Shown here piece after piece: positions 45,375-57,670 of a DNA stretch of 64,000 bases; the first letter of the stretch is position 1; the number at the start of each line of letters is the position of its first letter. Below the pieces are notes generated by a model. That model was not told where the DNA came from. It ran no database searches and saw only the letters and a program-made list of their open reading frames with translations. Origin of the DNA: Pogostemon cablin (lineage: Eukaryota > Streptophyta > Magnoliopsida > Lamiales > Lamiaceae); assembly GCA_023678885.1 (NCBI GenBank), contig CM042993.1:1076501-1140500 (forward strand). Reading direction: 5' to 3'. The position numbers were made by a program, and so were the translations under genes.

Positions 45375-45720
45375 TAAAGGCAAAAGCTTGTGTGTGTCCG
45401 GACACACGGGAGCACATTGTGTGTGCCTTTAGAATTTTGTGGTAAATTGTATACCCTTTAGTATAAAGATGTGTACGGCAAAAATTTGTGTGTGCCTCCG
45501 TGTGCCTTTACAATTTTGTGTTAAATGGTATACCCTTTAGTATAAAGATGTGTACCCTTTATTTTCTGAAGAAAAATAAAAAATATAATGAAAAATATAT
45601 ACCATTTAGAACAAAATGATATACTTTATTAATTAAAGTATATACTCTTTAGAACAAAATAATGTACCCTTATCAATAACTCTAAATGTGCACGGTGTGC
45701 GCTCCTCACTCTTTTTTATT
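45375..45720. mobile_element. MITE with GTGTGTCCGG ends, partly duplicated
   Basis: It starts GGCAAAAGCTTGTGTGTGTC and ends GTGCACGGTGTGCGCTCC. Inside, a stretch of about 58 bases (GTGTGCCTTTA, ATTTTGTG, TAAAT, TATACCCTTTAGTATAAAG) occurs twice (45418-45476 and 45496-45554). Related to 20895-21170. Confidence 0.5.
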
Positions 45721-47339
45721 TGAAAATAATAAAATATTCTAACTTAAAATAATGATATACACCAAATTGTATTTATAAATATATATCAAAAAGATTATTA
45801 AATATAAATTTCAATAATAAAAAAGAATTTATTTAATATAAAGAAAATATAAAAAATATGGTCCTTCCATCCAAATTAGAATATCTTCTAAAATTATCCA
45901 GCACATCAGGTAAAAGTGTCAATCCGCTGCAAATATTCGTAGGATGATTTTCTACGTTACCCAACCAGTGGATCAAACTAGGGTTACTGATATCGAGGTT
46001 GGGAGTTTAGATAACAAAATTGCTAGCAACGAAAATTTGTTTCTTTCAACACTATGAATGCTTTTTATCTGCGAAGAAGCTTTGAATATATGGGTCTGTC
46101 TGTTATTAATGTCAGTATTTCTGTATCTAAGTTTCTCCAACATTAACACGAATTTCTTAAAAAAAAGACCAACTTTAGAATGATTCTTGGAATAAATAAA
46201 AGTACTGAACTTTTTTAATAAAGTAAAATCATTTGCAGTGACATCAAATAGAAATTGAATAATATCAAAATCAGAGTAAACATTTGGATAGAAGTAGAGT
46301 GAAATAAATTTAGTGCCGGGTGAGAGAGGGAAGGTATAGTAGAAAGTAGAATTCTAATTTAAGAAGAGGAGTGTATAACGTTAATTTTAAAAGAGTAAAT
46401 TAGAAATTTTAGGGGTGTATATATAATAAAATTAAGTAATAAAAAATATAGGAGATGTATATTTAATGAAAGGGTGATATTCAATAAAAAGGATGTGCAA
46501 ATAACATATAACTCTAAACGAAAATATACTCAACTCAATAAGTGATTTAAAAAAATCGCTTTTATCTAAAAAAACTGAACATATAAATTAAAATTTTCTT
46601 AATCTCTGTATTTAATAGGAGAAAAAAAAATAGTGAGTTAGTATATAGTGGAACATTTAAAAAATAATTAAAATTTATGCTTATGTAATATTTCTTGAAG
46701 GCTTACGTGGAAAATTACATTGGTTGTCTTTTGGATCATTTGTACGTGGGTTGGAATGATTAAAGGCCATATTAATACTAATTAATACTTAATTTAAAGG
46801 AAATTAGGTGTAAGGTCCAAACAAAGACAAAACAAATAATTAGGTCATGAGGACCAAATGATCCCACATACCCCCAACTTTTAGACCTATTATTTTTTTT
46901 ATATCTTTATTTTAATTTTATTTCCATTCATATTATGTGTTTGATGATAATGGGACCTTAATTTGGTCGATCATCCGTCAATATGTTCACAAGGTCTCAA
47001 ATTACTTTTTAAGAGTCAAATTGATCATTAATGGTTTCAATCTAAATTTTGAATAGTTTTATTTCACGTGCACTATTATTAATATGAATATTTTACGCAT
47101 TTACTTTAAAACTCTCACTAACAATATTTATGAATGATTACGATGACTCAACACTTGAAATTGGCATAGTCAATCTTTGATGTTGCTCTTACCTAATAAC
47201 CACTTTAATTGAATCACAATGTCAAATTATTTCGTGAATTAAAGACATAATTCATTATTAAATTATATTGATACGTTGAAATGAAGATTGTTCAAGTGTT
47301 TGATTTTCAAAATTCAAATTGAATTTCTTCAAAAATGCA
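45721..47339. other. AT-rich intergenic DNA
   Basis: No gene or clear element seen. A slightly more complex stretch at 45890-46150 has no long open frame. Confidence 0.45.
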
Positions 47340-49440
47340 CATTCTCCCTTGATATTTAGAGTTGAAGGATGCACTCGGTAGATGATCGGTGTCGTTTTCA
47401 CCTAAATTTTAGTGTCATTATTATGTATTTTTGTGTGTTTTTATTCATTTTGTACATCATTTGGTGGTGTTATATGAAGATATGAAGATGTGTGCTTTGA
47501 AATGATAAATGTATGATTTTCATGATTAAGTGCCTTAAATTGTACTATATTTGTGAATATTTTGAGAATTGGTAAATTGGTGTAATTTGTGTGATTTTTA
47601 GGTAAGAATGGATTCTAGACACGATAAAGAAGATGTGGGAAAAAACGCAGCTCAATTCAGAGTTGAAACCAGGGAGAACGATCCAACGCAAAATGCTGAA
47701 AAACACACGTCCAATTTGTAAAATTTTTCTGTATTCATTTGGAGCTCAACATTGGAAGTGTGATTTATGGTTGGAAAGTCACGGAAGAGAGGATCGCGTG
47801 AGCGCAAGAATCACTCTAATCGGGGTTCGGATGTAAAAGTTATGCGCAAAACGGTGAGACTGCGCTGCACGCGATGCACCTACATGCCCCGTGTGCACCT
47901 ACACGATCCGTGTAGGTGCAAAAGACAATTTTATGATATTCACTTGTTCTAGAAGCTTCCATGGGGGTATAAATACATGTTTTGACCACAAATTATGGGA
48001 GAAATCATTTTGGATCAGTTTCTACACACACTAGACACCTAAATCACACACATTCATCTCCATCTTGGTTGGTCCCATCATCACTAGAGATTGGACATAT
48101 ATAGTTTCTTTCTTCTAAAAGATTCAACTATCTATTTCACTATTTTGTGAAAGAAAGACCTGACTTTGGCCTTTTAAATAACCTGGAATTAAATAAGTAT
48201 TCCAAGGTTTCAAAGTAGGCCTTTGCTGCGAATCTCTAACTCTAATGTCTGGGCTTGTACTAGACTGGTCTCGAGTGCTGTGCTGATGTGACTGTGCTTG
48301 ACTTAGGGTTTGGCTCTGCTGGGTTCTGGTCTTGCTTCCTTGCGGCAACAAGCATTTATTGCAATTTATCAATCCGAGCGAATCTCCCAAATTCTTCATC
48401 TCTTGAGCCTGGTACGACGATCAAACGATTTTGCTAGCAATCTCTTTCACCCTTCACTTCATCCATCCAATCTACTTGATCTTCTCAAATCCATCCATAA
48501 ATCCATACATCCACCAATATAAGAAGAGGAATTCTTCATTGGTTGATGATTTTAGCATGATCAAAGGGGAGCCAACTTACCTTTATTTTGTTATTTTCTT
48601 CATTATTTGGCTCAATTGGAACATACTATGGATTGTATTGATTTTACTATGATATGTAGTGGCTAGTCCTCATGTGAGACTAGCAATATGATTGGTTAGG
48701 TATTATATAGATTTTGAACATCACATGTTTGATGAAATGATTGTTATGAATATTTTCTATCATGAATGCTCATTCTCATTTTATGTATGATTTGTGTGGT
48801 TAAATTTTCTATTCGTAGTGTTAGGATGTCCATTCCAATATTATGCTTAGTGGTTTAATTGAATAATTGATTGCATGAGATGACTTAGTTAGTATGAGGA
48901 GAGGTAAGCCATACCCTTCAAGTGCTTAGAACCTCATGATAGAACATTAGTGATGAACTAGTGAGGGAACCCAACTTATGATCATAGTACCTTCATGGGA
49001 ATTGAGAGTAAGAACAATTCTAGGAGATTTAAACTTGTAAAAGAGTTGAGAACCTAATCACCTTGGCCATAGGGGTTAGGAGTACAAACGTGATTGCCCT
49101 TAATATCATAACATGAAAACCATCAATGCATGTGTGTATGAGTCTATATATACCTTATACATGAATGTTGCTTGCCTTACATACTTCTTAGATTGTTCAC
49201 CTTCACCCATCATCCATCTCATTTGTACATGTTTTATCTTTAATTGCTTTCCTAATTGTTAGTTTGTAGTATAATTCAACCCCCCATTCTTTGATTAGTC
49301 CTACTAGAGTGAAACATCATTCAAATACGGCTACCCACTTTCGCCCTTGGGTTCGATATCTTATAAATTTTGCACTTGGTCGCTTACGTGCTACACACGA
49401 TAGAGTACACTTACTCTAAATCAATTTAACCAAAATTGAA
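47340..49440. mobile_element. Probable non-coding retroelement relic
   Basis: This 2-kb stretch is less AT-rich and more complex than its flanks but has no long open frame. It holds phrases I associate with non-coding parts of plant LTR retrotransposons: GTGTCGTTTTCACCTAAATT at the left, a CGCGTGAGCGCAAGAATC region followed by repeated CACCTACA and GTGTAGGTGCA units (47875-47922), and near the right end CCCTTGGGTTCGATATCTTA. I could not find paired LTRs or a target duplication, so the limits and class are inference. Confidence 0.4.
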
Positions 49441-50225
49441 ACCAAGTTCAGTAGATTAGTGCACTTAGACTAACTTAGACTATCTCATTCGTTAGATTAA
49501 ATTTTAATTTAATCTCTATCGTAAAATAATTTTTTTTTTAAAAAGTATCTATCCACCGCACTCTATTTTAAACTCATCAGACCCTAAGCGCAAGCTCACC
49601 TCAAAATTTATTGTAAATTAGAAGTGAACTGAATTATTGAAGGAAATATATTAAGAAATTTAATTTGTGAATATGTCTTATGTCAATCTTTAATAATAAA
49701 ATATAAAATACTTTAGTAGTTGATAAAGCAATAATAAACACCAAATGAAACATTTTCAGTCGGCTAGTTCACGTTCAAGTCAAATTTAAGAATTCATTCC
49801 CTATTAATAAATAAATAATGCTAATAATAATAATCCCTATTAATAAATAAATAATGCTAATAATAATAAATGGCCAATTTCAATAGCAGTAGTGGTTACA
49901 CTTGGTTTTCTCTTTGTCATTTTCATACCTCTATCATAATAAGAAGACACAAACTCTTCCTCAAAAAATCAAGTTATAATTCTTTAGGATTAATGATTAT
50001 ATGAAACCAAATGATACATAATACTTGTAATAAATTTTTTTATGCAGTGCATAGCTTACAATAGCAAAAAAGAAAACAATGGGTAGTGTAATTGTAAATT
50101 TATTACATGAGAAAGCCAAGAGTGTAGGATTTTCATCACTAGATCATAGTATTAGTTCCATTAACTCTATGATCAAACAGAACAAATGTTGCAAATTTGA
50201 TGTAATTAATGATGTTGTTGTAATA
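49441..50225. other. Intergenic DNA; 3' flank of the receptor kinase
   Basis: Contains a 35-bp direct repeat of the type CCCTATTAATAAATAAATAA, TGCTAATAATAATAA (about 49799-49869). 50000-50225 is probably the 3' UTR of the minus-strand receptor kinase gene. Confidence 0.5.
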
Positions 50226-52276
50226 CTAAAGACCAACAAATGACTTAGACAGAGAGAGATCAGAGACATCCATGGATCTCTCATCATCATCCCTTATTGC
50301 TCTAATCTCCAAAGCCACCTCTCTCATGGTAGGCCTCCCTTCAGGGGACTTGTTAACACACTTGATTGCCATTCTTAACAAATTTACCATCCTCTCCTCA
50401 CTCACTCCTTCTCCCACCAACTTCTTGTCGAACACTTCCACCGTCCACTCTTCTCTGATCACTGCAACCACCCAACTCGTGAGGTCTAATCCGTCTGTAA
50501 GAACGGATCTTCCTGTAAGGAGCTCGAGAAGGATCACGCCAAATGCATGCACGTCCGTCTTGAAGATGGCCTTGTACTCGTCTTGAGCTGCTTCAAGATC
50601 GGTGTTGGAAAGGATTGAGGATTGCTGCTCTTGAGATTCTTCGACTAGGTTTACTCCGTATTCGCTGATGCATGGCTCCATGTTGCTGTTTATGAGTATG
50701 TTGGAGGACTTGAGGTTTCCGTGGGGGAGCCTGTCGTATTGCAGCTCGTCGTGCATGAATGCTATGGCGTCCGCGATTGTGGATGCGTATGATAGCCTTG
50801 TGCTCCAATCCAATGGCTGTTTGGTTTGATCTCCTGAGGATTCAAACGTGTGAAGAGTGATTTGATTAAGTATTAAACGACTCTCGTCTCTATCAGCTTA
50901 AGCTTTTAGATGAGATTCATTTTAACATGATTGTTAAAACATGTATTTGAGTTTGAATTACCATGAGTGTGTATTAGTTTGAAGAGGCTGCCATTGTGTT
51001 GATATTCATACACAAGAAGCTTCTCCTGTTTGGAGGTGTAGTAAGCAATTGCTGGCATCACATTAGGATGTTTCACCTGACTCAATCTCTTCATTCTCTG
51101 TCTGAACAACGTGCTCGAAATCGTCCAATCTTTGATCCTCTTCACAGCAAGAATCTTCCCCTGACCCTCACAAGCAACCTTGTACACACTACCATTGTTC
51201 CCTCTGCCTAGTAGCTCTGCAGGGGCCTTAAGCAGGTCGTCGAATCTCAACCCGTTCTCATCCGGGCTCGTGAGAACGACCAGAGACGACGACATAAGTC
51301 CACTCTCAGCTGAAGCAGTAGTGGAAATGGAATACTCAGTTTTACTTTTACTTCCTTTCAACTCCACTGTGGAGAAACTTGGCTTGCTCATCATGCTATC
51401 ATCCATGGCTGCTACTTTATTATCCATGTCGACCGCTTCGTGTTTCTTCTTCCGTCTCTTGAACAGACAGGCAAGGATGATGAACAATATGGCTAAAGCT
51501 ACCACAACATATCCACCATACATAAGAAGCTGATCATTTGAAATGCCACCTTTGGCAGTATCAGAGGCCAGCTTTATTGATGGTGAGCATTCATTTGGCA
51601 ATGGAGGGCCACACAGATAAGGATTGTGGATGAAACTACTCACATTGAAACGACCCGCTCCATTTGGGATCGACCCGGTTAAGTTGTTGTATGAAACGTT
51701 GAATTCAGACAAGTTGGAGAAATCAAGATTGGGTATAGCACCAGAGAACTGATTCCCTTGAGCACGAAACACTGTCAGGCCGTTCATACGGGGCAAAGAA
51801 CCAGATATTTGGTTGTCTGAAACGTCGAGAATTTTAAGGTTCTTGAGGTTGGAGATGGAGTCAGGGAGGCTCCCAGAGAAGCGGTTCGACCCGATGAATA
51901 GCTCAGTGAGCTGGAAACAGTTCTGAATGTCTTCAAAGTTGTTGCCATGGATGCTGTTGTTGGTAACATCGATGACTAAGAGAGATGAAGAGAGCGAACG
52001 TGCATTGCAGAGAGCAGCTGCGTCGAAAACGCCCGACAAGTTGAGGCCATCGAGAGCGATCCCCTGCACGTTCGACTGCTGATCACAAGTGACACCTCTC
52101 CATTTCCCCTGACAGGGGTACGAGGATGAGTTCCATCCCCATCTGGGATCAGCCACGGCATTGCTGTCGGATAATTTGGACATGAACTCGAGCAACGCCA
52201 CTCGAATGTGCTCTTCATCGGACTTCACAGAATGAAGCAATGAAATGAAGCAAGCCCAGACGAAGATTTGCTTCAT
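50226..52276 (-). CDS. LRR receptor-like kinase, group III, probably inactive kinase
   Basis: Two exons on the minus strand, 52276-50962 and 50833-50226, are joined by a 128-bp GT-AG intron in phase 1: 1923 nt, 640 residues. Order: signal peptide (1-18), LRR N-terminal cap with WRGVTC (59-64), four to five LRRs (about 70-215, for example LKNLKILDVSDNQISGSLP), membrane span (252-271), basic KRRKKKH, then a kinase-like domain from about 345. The glycine loop reads GRGNNGSVYK and the ATP-site Lys379 (ILAVKR) is kept. The catalytic HRD is replaced by HGN (LPHGNLKSSNIL) and DFG by SEYG, so phosphotransfer is unlikely. This is typical of the probable inactive receptor kinases of LRR group III, which act as signalling scaffolds or co-receptors. 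The ligand is unknown. Confidence 0.92.
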
Positions 52277-53036
52277 AGTATGTATGGATTATGGATGCTA
52301 AAAACAGAATGATCACCAGGCGAACATGAACAGAGATAATATCAGTACGAGGAGAAAATGGGAATAATAAGGTTGTTTACCGGAGCAAGCAATGATTTAT
52401 TAATCCTGATTGGTAATGATGATTCAAATCAACCACACATAACTGGTGCGCCGGCAAGATTATTTTTTAATAATGGCGTCGTTTTCAGTAGAATGATTCA
52501 TCAATATTCATGGAATATCCATCTCATCATAGAGTATTAAAAATTCGTGCAAGTCTCAATCTGAATCAAATCAATAACATAAGACAACTCAGATCAGCCG
52601 TCTGTTGGAAACAGTACATAAAAATGGGACAAATTCTTCATACAAACATGTACCTGATCCATTCTTGTTTCATGCATTTATCAATAGCTGTTTGTCATGA
52701 AGCTCATTAACTCGAGCCCATTCAACTCGACTCTTTTAGTCGAGCTGAGTTCAAACGACTCGTCACCTAAGAAACAACCGCCTTAAGATCGAAGAATGGA
52801 ACATAATAATTTCGTAGGGGCGGATATAAAACATCATATGGTAATAATATAAGCACATTTTTCCAAGATATTCAAGTAATAACTTGAAAAGAAACTGAAG
52901 TATTTACTACATGTATTTTTCATAATACCTAGTCATCAAAGCTGCCTTTCAAGAGTCTTAATTTACATGACAGTAAAGCAATTCACAGTACAATTAATAA
53001 AACAATGTTTCCCCAGAAATTTGGTGCCTATGGATC
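52277..53036. other. Receptor-kinase promoter and E2 gene 3' flank
   Basis: The two minus-strand genes are 760 bases apart. 52277-52350 is the likely 5' leader of the kinase gene. 52900-53036 is the likely 3' UTR of the E2 gene. A GACTCGTCGAGT-like palindromic stretch occurs near 52725-52765 (CGAGCC, CGACTC, GTCGAGC). Confidence 0.4.
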
Positions 53037-55271
53037 AGCACGACCTGCAACTTCGTCATCACTATCACTTCGTCCATTGCTAAAAGCTTCATTATCGCTT
53101 ACTTCATCGTCGCTTTCATCTGTTAAGCTATTATCAACGTGCTGCTTCTTTGCATAGCGCTCACAATACTCTGAATCACACAAGAACACATGTCAGAAAC
53201 GCACATCTCCTGTCTCTTTCAATTTTGTTCAAAAACATTTTTGTTTCATACAGTTTTAAGGCTATGCAGGCTTTGGATCTCACATTCAAAACAGAAAATA
53301 TAAGAAAAATACCCTTGACTTTAATATCATATTGCGCTTTATCTTTCATCATGAGAGATGCTGCATCGCCATTCAGAGGGTCTGATGGGTTTGGATAGAG
53401 TAAAAGTTGCGGAAGAAAAACCTCAAACACGTTAAGCAGATCTGCATATGAATATAAAATTGTGAAGTCAAATATAATTTCATAATCTGAAGTACTTAGA
53501 CCAGTTGATGTGGCCATTTACTTGAGATATCGAGATATCTCTATTTCATGACGGTGAGACACTTCCACATAAGAAGAAAATAAGATCTAGCATTTCCTGA
53601 TAAGATTTGACCTACTGACAGAGCAGTAAGGAAATACAAGTTAGTATTTTGATTTCAAGTCTATTATTTGCTTATTTTAGATTATTTTGTTTCTTATTTT
53701 CTTATTATTAATTAGTTTTCGATTTCTGCCTTTTGTTTATGAGCCTTCAAGCCTATTTATAGGCCTATGTTACTAGCGTTTCATCATCAAGAAGAAATTA
53801 TCTATTGCAACCTTATTGGTTTGTGGCAGAGCTTGTCTCTCTGGCCCTCAAAGCTCTTTGAGGGATTGCAGCCTTCCGGTTTGTAGCGGAGAATTCCGTT
53901 CTTTGTCGCCCCCTTTGAGGGATTATTTTCATGTGTTATGTTTTTTTTTTCTTTATCGTGTGTGCATCTCTATCACCTAACATATGTGGTAAATCGCAAG
54001 CCTTCGTTAATCAAAAGTTAAACTTACCAAACATTGGACTCCACGATTGGTTGATGACATCCAAGCATACAGAACCAGACCTATAATTCAGAAAGTTGAA
54101 TCAGGAAGCAAGATAAACTAATGTGGTAAACCTTTAATAAGAACAAAGGAATTAAAAAAAAAGAAAAGAAAAAGAAAGGTAGTAATAAGATATAGTATAT
54201 AAGATTACACAATGTAGCTCTCCAAATTCAAAAAAGCAGACAATATAAGATATCCATAGAGCCTTAGAGGAAGAATCGAGCAGACAGGTCACTACACACC
54301 CACATTTAGATAATTTACAGGCAGCAAAAGTAAAATTAAACTTAATATATCCATGGAACTTACAGCTCATCAACATTTGGGTGGAAAATTTTGTTAACAA
54401 ACCCAATGGAGGGAGACTTGTAAGGATAAGCATCAGGAAGTTCGACTCGAACTTTCCAAACTCCACCTTCATAAGGACCTATAATCAATGTGATATTACA
54501 ATAAAAACCCATGTTGATCAGGAATAGTAAAAAGAGGAGCCAATAAACTATAGTCTCCAGCAATGCAAAGAAAAAATGTGATTTGTGAATATTTTGATGA
54601 AAATAAGTATGATGAAAACAACAAACTTTATTTGAAAAAACATCAAGGCCATCTCCGACTGCACTAAAATTTACATCAGTGAAACAGCTGTCTGTATATC
54701 GACATGAAATAAAAATTACAAGACAACATTTTAAAATGGCTGTGAACCTAACACAACCCTCATCCTTAATCTAGGTTTGTACCCAACTGCATATATGGAC
54801 AAGGATTTTGAAAAACTCGGAAGCGGCTGATGAAATAGGATGGTGAAAGTAAACACAACGTCTACATAGATATATAGGGAAATTGCAGATATAAGTTCTA
54901 TCAAATGGAGCCAATTCGGAATGCAGCGATATTACTTTCTTTTGGCCCATGAAATTCCACATTGAACTCATTGATTCCATCATTTATGGGCTCCACAGTG
55001 TAGTCACTCATCATTCTGCAATAAGAAAATAAGAATGGTGAGTAGAATTCAGAGACTCAAAGAATATTTTAATCTCCTGCATGTACAACAAACCAAAGCT
55101 CTAATAAATGCAATTTGTTAGGAAAAAAGAACCGGTAGAGTGTTGGTCCATGATATTGATAAATGAAGTATGAAATTCACTTTCAAGAAAGAGGAAGGAA
55201 AATGGAAAAGATCCAAGAGGCCCTTACAATTTCATGACATCCATATCTCGCCTCTTGCTGGGAGAAGACAT
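53037..55271 (-). CDS. E2 ubiquitin-conjugating enzyme, UBC4/5/6 type
   Basis: Six exons on the minus strand: 55271-55228, 55015-54936, 54478-54364, 54080-54028, 53441-53313 and 53170-53037. They total 555 nt, 184 residues. The protein starts MSSPSKRRDMDVMKLMMSDY and has the E2 fold with ELPDAYPYKSPSIGFVNKIF, HPNVDE and the catalytic Cys85 in SGSVCLDVINQSWSPMFDLL. It ends in an acidic, Ser-rich tail (SDDEVSDNEAF, SDSDDEVAGRADP). Start, length, exon junctions and the final ADP match the Arabidopsis UBC4, UBC5 and UBC6 group as I remember it, related to animal UBE2H. It takes ubiquitin from E1 and passes it to E3 ligases; the acidic tail probably guides substrate choice. Introns 1 and 2 are 212 and 457 bp. 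A leader intron further upstream is likely, since the transcript may start near 56.8 kb. Confidence 0.93.
53640..53982 (+). mobile_element. Possible LTR remnant in intron 4 of the E2 gene
   Basis: The plus-strand sequence has an LTR-promoter look: GCCTATTTATAGGCCTATG (a TATA box inside a palindrome), then TCTATTGCAACC, and an end ATCTCTATCACCTAACA. Two related segments (GGTTTGTGGCAGAG and GGTTTGTAGCGGAG, each followed by CTTTGAGGGATT) form a 50-60-bp imperfect duplication. No matching TG start or target duplication was found. Confidence 0.35.
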
Positions 55272-55920
55272 TATGCTTAAAAGCAGCCCTTTTTATGCCC
55301 TTACAAGGAACAAAGAAAGAAAACAATTAAAAATGGTTACTTATCACAACCAAAATATTAAGATGATTACTAAACGGTGGCATATTTTTCAATGACTATG
55401 AAGGACAATGTTTGTCAACACTATCAGAAAAACATTCTAACATACATAATCCTTGGAAAATTTGGACTTTTAGAGCATCAATTCATAATTATCTTTATGA
55501 ACACACTTTTGTATCCATGATACACTAAGCAATATAAAAACATACAAATTCCTGCAACAGTCAATCCTGCCCTAAAAATGTGGTTTCAAGAAGATTTTGG
55601 CAGATAGCCCATGAATGGGAGGCAACAACGAAGAGATAGCAAATTTATTTTATTTGACAATCATCAGTTAAAGTTTCTGCATACAGTTGGTTTTAGCTCC
55701 TTCGCTAAAATAAATCTTGTAACCATAAGAGGAATCTCCACATTAGTTTGAACAGGGGGCATTCTCAATCTTGACATATAAAGGATACAAATATTAACTG
55801 AATAGCATTAATTGCAGTCAGGGCCGGGACCAGATGACCTATGGTTAGAACCTCGTTAAGAAAATAACATGAGATAATGACATGTGCTACCAAATGAATG
55901 AGCTTCAGGATCACTTATAA

Positions 55921-56030
55921 TGCATATATGCTTCTTTCACTTTTCAATTTTCATGCTTAAAGATAATTTCCATCATGCATATATGCTTCTTTCACTTTTC
56001 AATTTTCATGCTTAAAGATAATTTCCATCA
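55921..56030. repeat. 55-bp exact tandem duplication
   Basis: Copies 55921-55975 and 55976-56030 are identical (each begins TGCATATATGCTTC and ends TTTCCATCA). Confidence 0.95.
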
Positions 56031-56153
56031 ACTAAATACTAGATTTTATCAGTACAGAGTTCCCAAGAAGAGCAATGGGACCGGTTGTTTACCAATAAAA
56101 CAATTGATGCGTCAAAACTTAGTTTGAATTCATCTAAGACAGTATCCTATAGC

Positions 56154-56251
56154 ATTTCTTATAACTTTGTGGCTCTGCAACCTTAGTGTGAAAATGCAGA
56201 GGATTTCTTATAACTTTGTGGCTCTGCAACCTTAGTGTGAAAATGCAGAGG
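56154..56251. repeat. 49-bp exact tandem duplication
   Basis: Copies 56154-56202 and 56203-56251 are identical (begin ATTTCTTATAACTTTG, end AAAATGCAGAGG). It lies only 123 bases from the 55-bp duplication. Confidence 0.95.
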
Positions 56252-57292
56252 TTGGATTAAGAATATATTCAATGAAGTGAAGGATTTAAGGTGAGAAATA
56301 CTTATAATATCTTGTTGTTCGATTTCCACTTTCTTGGAAATTTAGAATAGGATTATTAATCCGAATGACTACGTAGAAGAACATTGCATTCCCTAACTTG
56401 CAGTTGCAAAACTACTCTTCCACCGCCATCAAGAGAAGAAGGGAGAAAAGAAACATTTAAAAAAAAAATTAACACTCCATGAACAGATAAACGCATAAAA
56501 AAGTTGATAAAACTCGATCCAACATAAAATCACCAACCAATAATTGAATCGGGAAAAGGGCAAAAATCATAAGAACCCACATCACCAATGAATACAAACA
56601 ACATCAAAAGTATTCCGACCACACTTCATGTCCCGGAATCAACAATCCCACAACCCTAAAAGGTATTCTCTCCAGATATTGGGACAAAAAGCGATCACAT
56701 TAGCAGAAATACACTAGACTAACCGAGAATTTGAGAGAAAACAATAGAAACAGTAGATCAAGGGCGAACTGCTTGATGCACAATCAAAGACGAATTAAAG
56801 TGTTCCTTTCGTTGTGGTGTGTGTATGTGTTGAAGATGAGGAAAAAGTAGGATAATGGAAGGGAAGAGGAGAAAAAGAAGAGAGGGGGAAACGAATGAAA
56901 TGTGTCGACATGTACTTTTTTTTTTTTTTTGGTGTTTCAAAGATTTTGGACTTTTGGTTTCGGGCGGCACGTGCTGAGTCGGTGACTTGAGGAGGAGATA
57001 ACGTGGCTTACCCTTAATCCAGTATTAATATATATTTTTAATTCTCCAAATATCCGATTTTGCCTCATTTTCACACAATTTATGCACGCTATTTGCGTAT
57101 AATTATTTAACCAAATCCTCTTTTTATTTTATCATATTATAAATAAATTATAAATTACGGAATTGTCTATCATTTACGAAATATAAGTGACAAAATCAGG
57201 AATTTATGACATTAATTAATATTTAAAACCCTACGTAGTCAATTATGAGATTTCATAAAAATATATTATTATGGACCATATAGTACTTATCT

Positions 57293-57433
57293 TGGGCTTT
57301 TTAAGATTTTCCCCATAGCCTTCAGTAAAGAATTGCGCCGTTACAGCATAATGTTTTATAACAAAGTGGGCCACTACGGCGCGTATTTTATGACAACTGG
57401 GCCACAGTAGCCCGTATTTACAACAATTGGGCC
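57293..57433. promoter_or_regulatory. TGGGCC/T elements between the E2 and XPG genes
   Basis: TGGGCT at 57293 and TGGGCC at 57367, 57398 and 57428. The last three sit in imperfect tandem units of about 31 bases (TGGGCCAC, GTATTTTATGACAAC; then TGGGCCACAGTAGC, GTATTTACAACAA; then TGGGCCATTAAATCAC). They are 240-380 bases before the XPG start and about 400-530 bases from the likely E2 leader, so they could serve both divergent genes. Confidence 0.55.
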
Positions 57434-57608
57434 ATTAAATCACATATTTAACACACCCTTTATATATGCCTAATAGAAGTCCAATGTAAAAAAAAATCGT
57501 AATAAAGGGGGTATTTATATAGCAATTATTTTATAAATTTAATTTTCATTGATATATCAAGATCAAGAAATCAAGAAAAACATAAAAGGGTTAAAAAAGA
57601 AGAGAACA

Positions 57609-57638
57609 ATGGCGGCAACAACGCGCGAATATAACTGA
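57609..57638 (+). promoter_or_regulatory. Upstream ORF of nine residues before XPG
   Basis: ATG GCG GCA ... AAC TGA in the leader ends 32 bases before the main ATG (57671). Its ATG is in a good context (ACAATGGCG), better than that of the main start (TAAATGGGA), so it may reduce XPG translation. Confidence 0.55.
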
Positions 57639-57670
57639 TAAACCTCTAACCTACCCAATCAGGAACGTAA

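Larger units (their letters stand above)
55272..56900 (-). other. Leader region of the E2 gene, probably with an intron
   Basis: No coding sequence is seen upstream of the E2 start. Two short tandem duplications lie here (55921-56030 and 56154-56251). 56700-56900 is rich in CT on the minus strand, as in a plant leader near a transcription start, and contains a run of 15 T (56920 region). Confidence 0.4.

Noticed and set aside
47633..48522. Several short ORFs on both strands
   Set aside because: Short, overlapping and without domains, inside a retroelement-like block.
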